Below are positions 16,228-25,314 of a stretch of DNA of 64,000 nucleotides, one piece after another; position 1 is the first letter of the stretch; every line of letters starts with the position of its first letter. The notes under the pieces are model-generated. The model saw only the letters and a list, made by a program, of their open reading frames with translations, made no database searches and was not told where the DNA came from. Source of the DNA: Erysipelotrichaceae bacterium (GTDB lineage Bacteria > Bacillota_I > Bacilli_A > Erysipelotrichales > Erysipelotrichaceae); the NCBI GenBank assembly GCA_022772735.1, contig JALEZD010000021.1, positions 1 to 64,000 on the forward strand, in the 5' to 3' direction. A program made the position numbers and the translations under genes.

Positions 16228-17521
16228 AAGCGTATATAATCCAAATTAGTAAATATCCTATCAATACAGCAACAAGTGTAAATGGTATTGAAATTTTCAT
16301 AAATTCAATATTTTTCACTTGATATCCTTCTTTTCTTAAAAGTCCTAATGCAGTTATATTTGCAGAAGCACCAATAGGTGTTAGATTTCCACCAAGAGTA
16401 GCACCAGAAAGAAGTCCAAACATTAATATTGTTTGATCTATTCCAAGTGATGAAGCAATTCCTGTTACAACTGGTAACATTGTTAATACATATGGAATAT
16501 TATCAATAAATGCACTTAAAATCACTGATACCCATACAATAACACTATACAGAATAAACACGTTACCACCACCAAAGTTTGATATTAAACTTGCAAGCCA
16601 ATCAATTACTTTAGCTTCTTTAATGCCAGATATAACAATAAACAGCCCTAATAATAATCCTATTGTATATAAATCAATTTCCTTTAATGTGTTTTTAAGT
16701 ATATTTATATCTTTTTTAATTATTGTTTCATGTACTATTCCTACAATCATAAGTATTATACATATAATTCCATTTATATTTATTTTGACAACTTCTGGTA
16801 GTATACCATTGGGAATGAATGAGGCACTAATTAAAAGTAATACTAAGCCTAATAGTAAAACAGTTGGTACATAATTTGTTACTTTTGTATGGCCTTGATA
16901 GCTTATTGGCTGATTATCATTTCTAAAAATAAAATATAGTATACCTAAAGAACCTAGCATTGCAATTTGAACAATCCAAAATAATCCGATTTTCCCATTA
17001 TAGAAAAAGAAATCTAAAAAGTTCATATTATTATAACCACCAAGAAGAATGGAAGTTGTATCTCCAACAAGAGTCGCAGCACCTTGTAAATTTGAAGAAA
17101 TAGCGATTGCAATAATTGATTTAACTGGGGATACATTAAGTTTTTTACATAGAGTTATAGCCACAGGAGCAACCATTAATACAGTCGCAACATTGTCAAT
17201 AAATGCAGAAATTATTCCTGCAAAAAGTGCAAGGGATAAAGTCATCCATTTTATGTTAGGCATTTTATCAATAATAAATTCTGCCATTAAATCTGGCATT
17301 TTTGATTCTATGAATAAAGCAACTAATCCCATTGTTCCTGCAATCATCATTAAAACATTGAAGTCTATAGATGGTATAACTTTTGAAAGTGGTAAAATTT
17401 TTAAAACTACAAATAATGCTGCACTTCCAATTGCGATAAATGGTCTATAATCTGAAAAAGTAATTAATAATACATATGTTAAAATAAATAATCCCAAAGC
17501 AAATATAGTAATTGTTTCCAT
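16226..17521 (-). CDS. ArsB/NhaD superfamily (SLC13-type) ion transporter
   Basis: 431-aa integral membrane protein with about 11 hydrophobic segments. Two repeated signatures, AFIDNVATVLMVAPVAI and AFIDNIPYVLTMLPVV, mark the ion transporter superfamily with an internal repeat; SNLQGAATLVGDTTSI and GGNLTPIGASANI are the matching re-entrant loops. Members carry arsenite, dicarboxylates or Na+/H+, and the substrate cannot be assigned. The ATG at 17521 follows AAAGGA; an upstream in-frame TTG lies on the ribosome binding site. No ars regulator is nearby, so arsenite is not favoured. Confidence 0.85.
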   Translation of the reverse strand: METITIFALGLFILTYVLLITFSDYRPFIAIGSAALFVVLKILPLSKVIPSIDFNVLMMIAGTMGLVALFIESKMPDLMAEFIIDKMPNIKWMTLSLALFAGIISAFIDNVATVLMVAPVAITLCKKLNVSPVKSIIAIAISSNLQGAATLVGDTTSILLGGYNNMNFLDFFFYNGKIGLFWIVQIAMLGSLGILYFIFRNDNQPISYQGHTKVTNYVPTVLLLGLVLLLISASFIPNGILPEVVKININGIICIILMIVGIVHETIIKKDINILKNTLKEIDLYTIGLLLGLFIVISGIKEAKVIDWLASLISNFGGGNVFILYSVIVWVSVILSAFIDNIPYVLTMLPVVTGIASSLGIDQTILMFGLLSGATLGGNLTPIGASANITALGLLRKEGYQVKNIEFMKISIPFTLVAVLIGYLLIWIIYA

Positions 17522-17583
17522 AATAATCCTTTCCAAATACCATATTACTTTATCATTAAATACGATAAAATTTAAGCTAAATA

Positions 17584-17868
17584 CTAATTTTTAAATAATA
17601 TTTCAGCAATTATTTTTCGTTGGGTAATAAATTTAACCTTACATTTGATTTTTTCATTGAATTTATTATATATATACCCTGCAGAATGTGTTCCCTTTGC
17701 TCTAGTATTTACGGAGTTAGCAACATATCCATAACTAATTCCATCTTCATTTATTACTTCAATTGCTTCATTGTCGTATAAGTTATGGTAATCTTTTTTT
17801 AGTGTTAAAATTTGGTTGACTCTAAACAGTTCTGAAAAATTAAGTGTACTAGTAATTGTTATATACAT
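17584..17868 (-). CDS. HIRAN-like domain protein
   Basis: 94-aa protein consisting of one domain. KDYHNLYDNEAIEV followed by YGYVANSVNTRAKGTHSAG matches the HIRAN pattern (N-x-YD-x-x-AI-x-V ... G-YV). HIRAN domains bind DNA ends in eukaryotic helicases; stand-alone bacterial copies are uncharacterised. The ATG at 17868 follows AGGAGG; a longer in-frame start would add a hydrophobic leader read from the promoter region and has no ribosome binding site. It is divergent from the WYL regulator and may be its target. Confidence 0.65.
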   Translation of the reverse strand: MYITITSTLNFSELFRVNQILTLKKDYHNLYDNEAIEVINEDGISYGYVANSVNTRAKGTHSAGYIYNKFNEKIKCKVKFITQRKIIAEILFKN

Positions 17869-17927
17869 AAAATAATTCCTCCTATATAAAATAAATATAT
17901 AAAAAAGTATGTACAAAAAAAATGACA

Positions 17928-17933
17928 TATAAT
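17928..17933 (+). promoter_or_regulatory. -10 box very close to the WYL gene start
   Basis: TATAAT ends 11 bases before the ATG at 17945, and no Shine-Dalgarno is visible between. If used, the transcript would have only a few untranslated bases. No good -35 is visible. Confidence 0.35.
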
Positions 17934-17944
17934 AGAATTTTTAT

Positions 17945-18913
17945 ATGGAAGAGAAAAAAGGCAGTTTATTGTGTGTTTTAGAAATACTTCGTGAGTATTC
18001 TGATGAAAATAATATTCTTACTTGTGAACAAATAATTCAATATTTAAGATTAAAATATCATTTGGAACTAGATAGGAGGACAATATATAGAAATATTGAA
18101 ATGTTAAATGGGTATGGGTATGATATTTCAATTCATAGAGAAAACGGAAAGGGTTATTATTTAGTAGATAGGTTGTTTGAAAAATCGGAGGTTTTTTTGT
18201 TATGTAATGCGATTTATTCTTCAAACTTTATACCTACAAATAATACTAAAGAATTAATTGAAAAAATACTTTCTACACAAAGTAAGTATCTTAGGAAAGA
18301 ATTTAATAATAATAGGTATATAGATAATCATTTAAAAATTGAAAATAAGCAATTTTTTCTTAACATCGAAATGATTAATGAAGCAATAAAATCAAAAAAA
18401 TCAATTAAATTTCATTATATGAAATACGATAAAAATAAAGAGATGGTTAAAAGAAGAAATGAATTATATGAAGTTTATCCATATTGTATGGTTTATATGA
18501 ATGAAAAAACTTATATGGTTTGTAAAAATGTTAATTATGATAATTTTTCACATTACAGACTAGATAGGATAAAAGATATAAAAATAACCGAAAAAAAATT
18601 CCAGTTACCAAAAAGTATTGAAGAACCATACGAGTATGCAAAAAACAAAATATATATGTATGGTGGAAATGAAGTTAAAATAACATTGAAATGTGATTAT
18701 AAAATTTTAGATGATATATTAGATTTTTTTGGGAAATCAATTAGTATACGTAATATTGATGAAAATTATTTTGAAACGGATGTTGAATCTAGTGAACAAG
18801 GAATGATTTATTTTGCTTTACAATATTTGAATTTTATTGAAGTTGTAAGCCCGTTTGAATTAAGAAATAAAATAAAAGAATATATTTATTCAGGTCTTGA
18901 AAAATATAAATGA
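17945..18913 (+). CDS. HTH and WYL domain transcriptional regulator
   Basis: 322-aa protein: N-terminal winged helix-turn-helix (about residues 5-65, LRLKYHLELDRRTIYRNIEMLN) and a central WYL domain (IKFHYMKYDKNKE, then EVYPYCMVYMNEKTYMVC and HYRLDRIKDI), with a C-terminal WCX-like extension. WYL regulators sense nucleic acid or nucleotide ligands and often control DNA repair or defence genes. It is divergent from the HIRAN-like gene with only 76 bases between, a common layout for regulator and target. The stop abuts the stop of the convergent DUF2200 gene. Confidence 0.85.
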   Translation: MEEKKGSLLCVLEILREYSDENNILTCEQIIQYLRLKYHLELDRRTIYRNIEMLNGYGYDISIHRENGKGYYLVDRLFEKSEVFLLCNAIYSSNFIPTNNTKELIEKILSTQSKYLRKEFNNNRYIDNHLKIENKQFFLNIEMINEAIKSKKSIKFHYMKYDKNKEMVKRRNELYEVYPYCMVYMNEKTYMVCKNVNYDNFSHYRLDRIKDIKITEKKFQLPKSIEEPYEYAKNKIYMYGGNEVKITLKCDYKILDDILDFFGKSISIRNIDENYFETDVESSEQGMIYFALQYLNFIEVVSPFELRNKIKEYIYSGLEKYK

Positions 18914-19261
18914 TTATTTTCTTAATATTTTTTCGATTGATTTATTTTTTGAGAGTTCATCAACTAATTTATCTAAGTATCTAACTCGCTTTTCAAATTC
19001 ATTGTTTATGTTTTCAATTTTAACTCCACAAATAGTTCCTTTTATTAAGTGTGCATTTTCATTTAATGTAGGAGCATTCATAATAAACTCTTTTAGTGAA
19101 ATTGATGAGTTTATATAGTTTTTTATGTTCGATTTGTCGTATCCTAAAAGCCAACTTATTATTGTAATAAGTTGATCTTCAGTTTTTTCTTTTCTAGTTA
19201 TTTTATTTAAATAAGCGTAATATATTTCTGAAAATGTATATTTTTCTAATTTATTAATCAT
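18914..19261 (-). CDS. DUF2200 domain-containing protein
   Basis: 115-aa protein with clear family features: YAYLNKITRKEKTEDQLITI, IISWLLGYD, FIMNAPTLNENAHLIKGTIC, GVKIENI and a C-terminal VRYLDKLVDELSKNKSIEKI. The function of DUF2200 is unknown. It is convergent with the WYL gene with zero bases between the two stop codons, and about 100 bases from the next gene upstream. Confidence 0.85.
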   Translation of the reverse strand: MINKLEKYTFSEIYYAYLNKITRKEKTEDQLITIISWLLGYDKSNIKNYINSSISLKEFIMNAPTLNENAHLIKGTICGVKIENINNEFEKRVRYLDKLVDELSKNKSIEKILRK

Positions 19262-19369
19262 AATTTTATCCTCAATTTTATTATAAGATAAGTTAAATAA
19301 ATATTAAAATTTAGTGCATTTTATTTGTTTATTTTATTAATTAAATTAATATTTATATGGGAGGAAACC

Positions 19370-19600
19370 ATGAACAAAAATCAAGAAATGTTTAAAAACT
19401 TTATTCTTACTCATGTTAAAGGTGAAAAAGTTGAAGAAATTAATGAAATATTGAAAGAAAGTTTTAAAAAACAAGATGAAGGAACTTTTAACTTAGAATA
19501 TTTAGAAGATGCTATGAAAAGAATATTAGATTGTATTAAGGATGATTCAAAAGATATAGTTTTAAATGCAATGAATCACTTTAAAAAAGATATAAAATAA
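19370..19600 (+). CDS. Small hypothetical protein
   Basis: 76-aa acidic/basic, predominantly helical protein starting MNKNQEMFKNFILTHVKG; not recognised. GGGAGG lies 4 bases before the ATG, and an in-frame upstream start has no ribosome binding site. It stands alone and is followed by a terminator. Confidence 0.7.
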   Translation: MNKNQEMFKNFILTHVKGEKVEEINEILKESFKKQDEGTFNLEYLEDAMKRILDCIKDDSKDIVLNAMNHFKKDIK

Positions 19601-19601
19601 A

Positions 19602-19629
19602 ATGAACCTTAATTATGGTTCTTTTTTTA
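19602..19629 (+). terminator. Terminator after small hypothetical gene
   Basis: GAACC, loop TTAATTAT, GGTTC followed by seven T. Confidence 0.7.
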
Positions 19630-19662
19630 TGGTATATTAATATGGTTAATAGGGAGATTTAT

Positions 19663-21216
19663 ATGAGTATATTATCTGTTGAAAATGTAACTATGTCTTT
19701 TGGTGGAAGAACAATATTTGAAGATGTTTCATTTAGACTTTTAAATGGTGAACATGTTGGACTTGTAGGTGCTAATGGAGAAGGTAAATCAACTTTTTTA
19801 GGAGTAATAACAGGACAATATACTCCAGATAATGGAAAAGTTGAATGGTGTAATAGAATAACAAGAGGTTATTTAGACCAATATGCAATTTTATCTAATG
19901 AAAAAACAATAAAAGATGTTTTAAGTGATGCATTTTTATATTTGTTTGAATATGAAAAAGAAATGATAGATGCGTATGAAAAAATGGCTGATTGTGATGA
20001 AAATACAATGAATAAATTGATGCAAGATGTAGGAGAAATACAAGAAATATTAGATAGTAGTGGTTTTTATACTATTGATGCAAAAATAAATCAAGTGGCT
20101 TCAGGACTGGGACTATTAGATTTAGGACTAGATAAGAAAGTTAGTGAATTGTCAGGTGGACAAAGAACAAAGGTTTTACTTGCGAAATTATTGTTAGAAA
20201 ATCCTATGATTTTAATATTGGATGAACCTACAAATTTTTTGGATGAAGAACACATTGCTTGGTTAAAACAGTTTTTGATTAATTATGAAAATGCATTTAT
20301 ATTGGTTTCTCATGATGAAAACTTTATGAATGATGTTGTAAATGTTATATATCATGTTGAACAAGGGCAATTTAATAGATACAGTGGAAATTATGAAAAT
20401 TATTTAAGAATGGCTGAGATAAAAAAACGACAACAGATTGCCGCATATGAAAAACAACAAAAGGAAATTGATGATTTACAAGATTTTATTGCTAGAAATA
20501 AAGCCCGAGTTGCGACTAGAAATATGGCAAATTCAAGACAAAAGAAATTAGATAAAATGGAGATTCTTGAAAAACCAAAAGACAAAATTAAACCCAAGTT
20601 TTCTTTTATTGAGGCTAGAACTCCAGGAAGAGTAATTGTTGAAGCCAAAGATTTAGTAATAGGATATGATACAGCTTTAACTAGACCATTAAATTTTGAA
20701 ATAGAAAGAAATGAAAAAATTGCGATTAAGGGAGTTAATGGACTTGGGAAAACAACGCTTTTAAAAACTATATTAGGGAAAATAAATTCCTACAGTGGCA
20801 AGGTTTTTGTGGATACATTTGTTGAAGTGGGATTTTTTGAGCAGGAAGATAACGGAAATAATAACACTGCATTAGAAGAATTGTGGAATGTTTATCCTTC
20901 TTCTACTAATCAAGAAATTAGAGGAATGCTTGCAAGGTGTGGCTTAACAAAAGACCATATTGAAACTTCAATGAAAGCGTTAAGTGGTGGTGAAAAAGCT
21001 AAGGTAAGACTTGCAAAAATAATGAATAAAGAGGCAAATGTACTTGTTTTAGACGAACCTACAAATCATTTAGATATAGATGCAAAAGAAGAATTAAAAA
21101 AAGCAATTAAAGAGTTTAAAGGCACAGTTATTTTGGTTTCTCATGATCCATCATTTTATGAAGATATTGTTACTAGAGTTATGAATATTGAAGATTACAC
21201 TACAAAAATTATTTAA
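19663..21216 (+). CDS. ABC-F family ATPase
   Basis: 517-aa soluble protein with two ATP-binding cassettes and no membrane segments. Walker A motifs are GANGEGKST (about residue 34) and GVNGLGKTT (about residue 360); signatures are LSGGQRTK and LSGGEKAK, each followed by DEPTN. The linker between cassettes is rich in Lys/Arg/Gln, as in ribosome-binding ABC-F factors of the YbiT/Uup type. These rescue or adjust ribosomes at the E site; antibiotic resistance cannot be inferred. GGGAG precedes the ATG at 19663. A terminator follows. Confidence 0.9.
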   Translation: MSILSVENVTMSFGGRTIFEDVSFRLLNGEHVGLVGANGEGKSTFLGVITGQYTPDNGKVEWCNRITRGYLDQYAILSNEKTIKDVLSDAFLYLFEYEKEMIDAYEKMADCDENTMNKLMQDVGEIQEILDSSGFYTIDAKINQVASGLGLLDLGLDKKVSELSGGQRTKVLLAKLLLENPMILILDEPTNFLDEEHIAWLKQFLINYENAFILVSHDENFMNDVVNVIYHVEQGQFNRYSGNYENYLRMAEIKKRQQIAAYEKQQKEIDDLQDFIARNKARVATRNMANSRQKKLDKMEILEKPKDKIKPKFSFIEARTPGRVIVEAKDLVIGYDTALTRPLNFEIERNEKIAIKGVNGLGKTTLLKTILGKINSYSGKVFVDTFVEVGFFEQEDNGNNNTALEELWNVYPSSTNQEIRGMLARCGLTKDHIETSMKALSGGEKAKVRLAKIMNKEANVLVLDEPTNHLDIDAKEELKKAIKEFKGTVILVSHDPSFYEDIVTRVMNIEDYTTKII

Positions 21217-21218
21217 AA

Positions 21219-21250
21219 TCATTGAGATATAATTCAATGGTTTTTTTATT
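21219..21250 (+). terminator. Terminator of the ABC-F gene
   Basis: AATCATTGA and TCAATGGTT pair with one wobble, followed by T7. Confidence 0.75.
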
Positions 21251-21317
21251 TAAGCAAATGTGTTGAAATATATATAAATTTATAATATCTTTATATCAAG
21301 ATATTTAAGGAGGTTTT

Positions 21318-21755
21318 ATGAATCTTAATATTAAATTGATGGTAACATTAAACAAGATGAGTTATTACTTATTAGACAGTTTATCAAAAGATTTGGAGAG
21401 AAGAGGAATTTGCAGCAGTGAGTATTCAATTCTTGCGCATTTAAATGTTGTAGAAAAAGAGAAAACTCAAAAACTTGGAGAAATTTCTTTTATTACAAGT
21501 GGAACAATCACACATATTGTTACAAAACTAATAAAACAAGGTTATGTAACAAAAGAGGTTGATAAAAATGATAAACGAATTTTTTGGGTAAAAATTACTG
21601 ATGAAGGTAAAAATTTCTTTAGCAAAATTCATTTTGAACATGTCAAATATTTAAATGAATTATTATTTGAATTTACAGATAAAGAAAAAAAAGAATTTAT
21701 TAATCAACTTAAATACTTTGGAAAAACAATTGAAAAAAAGATAAAAGGAGAATAA
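21318..21755 (+). CDS. MarR family transcriptional regulator
   Basis: 145-aa winged-helix protein: SSEYSILAHLNVVEKEKTQKL, then TSGTITHIVTKLIKQGYVTK and a wing with KNDKRIFWVKITDEGK. AAGGAGG precedes the ATG. It starts a two-gene unit with the LLM oxidoreductase, whose ATG follows after 2 bases, so it probably controls that enzyme and itself, perhaps in response to a small electrophile or flavin substrate. Confidence 0.9.
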   Translation: MNLNIKLMVTLNKMSYYLLDSLSKDLERRGICSSEYSILAHLNVVEKEKTQKLGEISFITSGTITHIVTKLIKQGYVTKEVDKNDKRIFWVKITDEGKNFFSKIHFEHVKYLNELLFEFTDKEKKEFINQLKYFGKTIEKKIKGE

Positions 21756-21757
21756 AT

Positions 21758-22801
21758 ATGATAGAAATAGGAATTTCAACATTTGGTGAAACAACACCAA
21801 TAGAAAATACAGGAGAAACAACATCACACGATAAAAGAATTAGAGAACTTGTAGAAGAAATACAACTTGCGGATAGTGTGGGGCTAGATGTTTATGCAAT
21901 TGGTGAGCACCATAGAAAAGATTTTGCAGTATCTGCACCTGAAATTGTATTAGCTGCTGGAGCTGTAAATACTAAAAATATAAAATTATCTAGTGCAACA
22001 ACAAATATTTCTACTAATGATCCAATAAGGGTTTATCAAAACTTTTCAACTCTTGATGCAATTTCTAATGGAAGAGCTGAAGTTATGGTGGGTAGATCAT
22101 CATTTACCGAGGGTTTTGAACTTTTTGGTTATAGTTTAAGTAATTATAGTGAATTGTTTGATGAAAAATTAGAAATGTTATTAAAAATTAGAGAAAATGA
22201 AATTTTAAATTGGGAAGGTAAGTACACTCATAATGTTAATGGAAAAGGTATATATCCTAGAACTGCAAATAAAAAGTTATCTGTATGGGTTGCGACTGGA
22301 GGAAATTTGGAGTCATCTGTAAAAATTGCAAGACTGGGTTTACCAATAACATATGCAATTATAGGGGGAGATCCATTAGCTTTTAAAGAGAGAATTGAAA
22401 TTTATAAAAAAGTAGGATATGCACAAGGATTTAGTGATGATGATTTAAAGGTTGCAATGCATTCATGGGGATATATAGCTCAAAGTGATGAAGAGGCAAT
22501 TAATGAATATTTTTATCCAACAAAGATGGTTGTTGATGCAATAAGCAAAGATAGACCACATTGGCATCCTCTTACAAAACAACAATATTTAAATGAAGTT
22601 AGACATGGTGCGATGTTTGTTGGTAGTCCTGAAACTGTTGCGAAAAAAATTATCAAAGTTATGGAAGAGTTAAATGTTGATAGATTTATGCTACATTTAC
22701 CAATAGGTTCAATGCCACATGAAAAAGTTCTAGAATCTATAAGATTATTAGGAGAAAAGGTTGCACCATTAGTAAGAAAACATTTTGATGATAAGAAATA
22801 A
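21758..22801 (+). CDS. LLM-class flavin-dependent oxidoreductase
   Basis: 347-aa TIM-barrel oxidoreductase of the luciferase-like superfamily. It has GLDVYAIGEHHRKDFAVSAP near residue 45, SSATTNISTNDPIRVYQNFSTL, and GRAEVMVGRSSFTEGFELFGY, which match the bacterial Atu2307/SP_0267-type LLM subfamily. The substrate is unknown. Located right after a MarR regulator with which it overlaps in transcription. Confidence 0.9.
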   Translation: MIEIGISTFGETTPIENTGETTSHDKRIRELVEEIQLADSVGLDVYAIGEHHRKDFAVSAPEIVLAAGAVNTKNIKLSSATTNISTNDPIRVYQNFSTLDAISNGRAEVMVGRSSFTEGFELFGYSLSNYSELFDEKLEMLLKIRENEILNWEGKYTHNVNGKGIYPRTANKKLSVWVATGGNLESSVKIARLGLPITYAIIGGDPLAFKERIEIYKKVGYAQGFSDDDLKVAMHSWGYIAQSDEEAINEYFYPTKMVVDAISKDRPHWHPLTKQQYLNEVRHGAMFVGSPETVAKKIIKVMEELNVDRFMLHLPIGSMPHEKVLESIRLLGEKVAPLVRKHFDDKK

Positions 22802-22838
22802 TTAAAAATTGGTATAATATCTTCTAAGGGGGGATTTT

Positions 22839-23879
22839 ATGTTGATTTATATTATTACATTAGTGTGTTTAATTCTTTTTTCCCTCATGTATTTAAAATC
22901 AAGAACAAGTTTAATAAATGGATTTTTATTTGTAGGGGTAATGGGATTTTTGTTATTTTCATTGATGATATTTTCTATGGAAAATAATATTGGATTACTT
23001 ACAGCACTTTTAATGATTATATTTGGTATTGCATCTATATTTATACTTACAAGTGTTTTTTGGGTTATAATCTTTTCATTTTATAGTGCATACATGTTAT
23101 TTAAAAAAGAATCAAGATCACTAGCGAATTTTTTAAGTCTTTTTCTAGGTTTATTTTTGATATTTTGGATTTTTGTTCCAAATTTAATAAACAATACAAT
23201 CATTAACTTTATTTTGAGTATAATAGGTATTATTTTTTCTTATGGAATACTTATGTTTATGGCTTTCTTCACTACTTCGTGTATTTATCCTTCCTATTTT
23301 ATTTTTGAAAAAGTAGATTATATTATCATTTTAGGAGCTGGTTTAATTAATGGGAATAAAGTTTCTAAACTACTTGCATCAAGGATTGATAAAGGAATAA
23401 ATTTGTTCAATAGTCAAATTAAAAAAGGATTTAGTCCCAAAATTATTATGTCAGGAGGACAAGGGAATGATGAAACACTTCCCGAATCAATTGCAATGAA
23501 AAAATATGCAATGGAACAAGGGATAAATGAAGATGACATAATTGTTGAAGACAAATCTAAAAATACATATGAAAACATGCTTTTTTCAAAAACAATTATT
23601 AATGATGAAAACGCTAAGGTTGTATTTTCAACAAATAATTTTCATGTTTATAGAGCAGGCATTTATGCAAAAAAAGCAAAATTAAACGCAAAAGGTATCG
23701 GCAGTAAAACTAAATTTTATTATTGGTACAATGCGATTATTAGAGAGTATATTGCGGTTATGGTTATTTATAAAAAATTTAACGTAATTTGTTTATCACT
23801 TCTGTTGTTTGCGTTTGGAATATTATATTTTTTTACTAGTGATATTATTCTTGAAATTATTAGGAGGTTTAATGGATAA
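22839..23879 (+). CDS. YdcF family (DUF218) membrane protein
   Basis: 346-aa protein with about six N-terminal hydrophobic segments (residues 1-160), a DUF218 domain (YIIILGAGLINGNKVSKLLA, then IIMSGGQGNDETLPES and ENMLFSKTII), and a C-terminal membrane segment. DUF218 proteins of the SanA/YdcF group are envelope-associated with unclear roles. A GGGG ribosome binding site precedes the ATG, and a TATAAT lies at 22813-22818. The last 8 bases overlap the cupin gene. Confidence 0.85.
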   Translation: MLIYIITLVCLILFSLMYLKSRTSLINGFLFVGVMGFLLFSLMIFSMENNIGLLTALLMIIFGIASIFILTSVFWVIIFSFYSAYMLFKKESRSLANFLSLFLGLFLIFWIFVPNLINNTIINFILSIIGIIFSYGILMFMAFFTTSCIYPSYFIFEKVDYIIILGAGLINGNKVSKLLASRIDKGINLFNSQIKKGFSPKIIMSGGQGNDETLPESIAMKKYAMEQGINEDDIIVEDKSKNTYENMLFSKTIINDENAKVVFSTNNFHVYRAGIYAKKAKLNAKGIGSKTKFYYWYNAIIREYIAVMVIYKKFNVICLSLLLFAFGILYFFTSDIILEIIRRFNG

Positions 23880-24153
23880 GTATTATTTAGATTCAAATAC
23901 CTTATTAGGTAGAATAGTTTATAAAAATGAAAATGATGAAGTTGTTCATCTTTCTTTAAAAAAAGGTAATGAAGTTCCAGAATATAGTAATAATTCTGTG
24001 ATAATCTTATTTTTGATTGATGGTAAAATTCAATTAAACACGGATGAAAAAACCATTTTGTACAAAAATGAAATGGTGAGACTTACCAAGAATGTTAAAC
24101 ATAGTATTATTGCTTTAGAAGATAGTCAAATTTTGGCAGTAAAGATTTACTAG
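23872..24153 (+). CDS. Small cupin-like protein
   Basis: 93-aa single-domain beta-barrel. VVHLSLKKGNEVPEYSNNS, VIILFLIDGKIQLNTDEK and MVRLTKNVKHSIIALEDSQ fit the two cupin motifs, although the metal-binding His residues are mostly missing. AGGAGG precedes the ATG inside the end of the YdcF gene. An in-frame start 63 bases upstream would give a hydrophobic leader and is disfavoured. Role unknown. Confidence 0.7.
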   Translation: MDKYYLDSNTLLGRIVYKNENDEVVHLSLKKGNEVPEYSNNSVIILFLIDGKIQLNTDEKTILYKNEMVRLTKNVKHSIIALEDSQILAVKIY

Positions 24154-24163
24154 TGAGGGTATT

Positions 24164-25243
24164 ATGGCAGAAAATTTAAAAGATATTTATACTGATGAGG
24201 TTATATTAGATATTGGTGAAACAATATATCAAGTTTATAAAAAATTTGATAGAAATAAATTTTTTAATTTGGTTAAACAAAATGATTTTGAAAGCTTAAA
24301 GCTTAAACAAAGGTTTGATAGACTTGCAGAAAGTTTATATATTACATTAGATTTACCATTTGAAGAAGTTTGTAAAATTCTTATAGAATTAAATGATTAT
24401 TGTAAAGGATTTAAATATATGTTTTTACCTGAAGTGGTTTCAAAGTATGGTTTAAATCATTTTGATTCTTCCATGAAAACTTTAGAAGTTTTAACAAGTG
24501 GTTCAAGTGCAGAATTTGCGATAAGAGATTTTTTAAATAATAATTTTGATGAAACATTTGAGGTTATTAAAAGATGGTCAAAGTCTTTAAATGAACATGT
24601 AAGAAGGTTATCTAGCGAAGGTATTAGAACAAAACTTCCTTGGGGTAAAAAAGTTAATGAGCTATATAATCATCCACTTGAAATTATTGAGGTTTTAGAG
24701 AATCTTAAAGAAGATAGTTCATTATATGTTAGAAAAAGTGTGGCGAATAACTTAAATGATTTATCAAAAGATTTTCCGTTTTTAACATTTAAAGTTTTTA
24801 GAAATTGGAAGGGTAAAAACGAAAAGACAGATTGGATAATAAAAACTGGTGCAAGAACTTCTATAAAAAATGGAAACAAATATGTCTTAGATTTATTTGA
24901 TTATTCATCAGATATAAGTATTTCTTCAATAAAATTTTTAGCTGATAAAAAAGAATATTATATTAATGATGTTGCACAATTTAATTATTCATTTGATGTA
25001 AAAAGCAATGTTAAATCAAAAATTAGAGTAAGTTTACTATTTGAGTTTAAAAATAAAACATCTTATACAAAGAAAGTATTTTTTCTAAAAGAAGATTATG
25101 TGGATGGAATAAAACATTTTAGTGGGTTAAAAAACTATGCTTTTAAAGATATGACAATAAGAAAACATTATAAAGGTATTCAATATATTACCTTACAAAT
25201 AAATAGTAAAGATTATAAAAAAATTAAAGTTAAAATTATATAA
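24164..25243 (+). CDS. DNA alkylation repair protein (AlkC/AlkD-type HEAT-like)
   Basis: 359-aa all-helical protein in its first two thirds, with SAEFAIRDFLNNNFDETFEV, HVRRLSSEGIRTKLPWGKKV and VRKSVANNLNDLSKDFP. The R-L-x-S-E-G-x-R-x-x-L-P-W pattern is typical of AlkC-like alkylpurine DNA glycosylases of the HEAT-repeat superfamily. The C-terminal 100 residues form a beta-rich extension (KKVFFLKEDYVDG) also known in AlkC. It excises alkylated bases. It follows the cupin gene after 10 bases and ends at a shared terminator. Confidence 0.85.
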   Translation: MAENLKDIYTDEVILDIGETIYQVYKKFDRNKFFNLVKQNDFESLKLKQRFDRLAESLYITLDLPFEEVCKILIELNDYCKGFKYMFLPEVVSKYGLNHFDSSMKTLEVLTSGSSAEFAIRDFLNNNFDETFEVIKRWSKSLNEHVRRLSSEGIRTKLPWGKKVNELYNHPLEIIEVLENLKEDSSLYVRKSVANNLNDLSKDFPFLTFKVFRNWKGKNEKTDWIIKTGARTSIKNGNKYVLDLFDYSSDISISSIKFLADKKEYYINDVAQFNYSFDVKSNVKSKIRVSLLFEFKNKTSYTKKVFFLKEDYVDGIKHFSGLKNYAFKDMTIRKHYKGIQYITLQINSKDYKKIKVKII

Positions 25244-25314
25244 AAAAGCACATATATGTTTGAATAAAAAGTTATTAAGTAACTTTTAAATTCAAATTCA
25301 ATGTGCTTTTTTAC
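25243..25314. terminator. Bidirectional terminator between AlkC-like gene and ahpF
   Basis: AAAAAAGCACAT at 25243-25254 region pairs with ATGTGCTTTTTT near 25301-25312, and an inner AAGTTA/TAACTT stem extends it. Flanked by A- and T-runs on both strands. Confidence 0.75.

Noticed and set aside
16226-17521. Arsenite efflux pump ArsB
   Set aside because: Superfamily motifs are present, but there is no arsenic regulator, reductase or ATPase nearby; only the superfamily is claimed.
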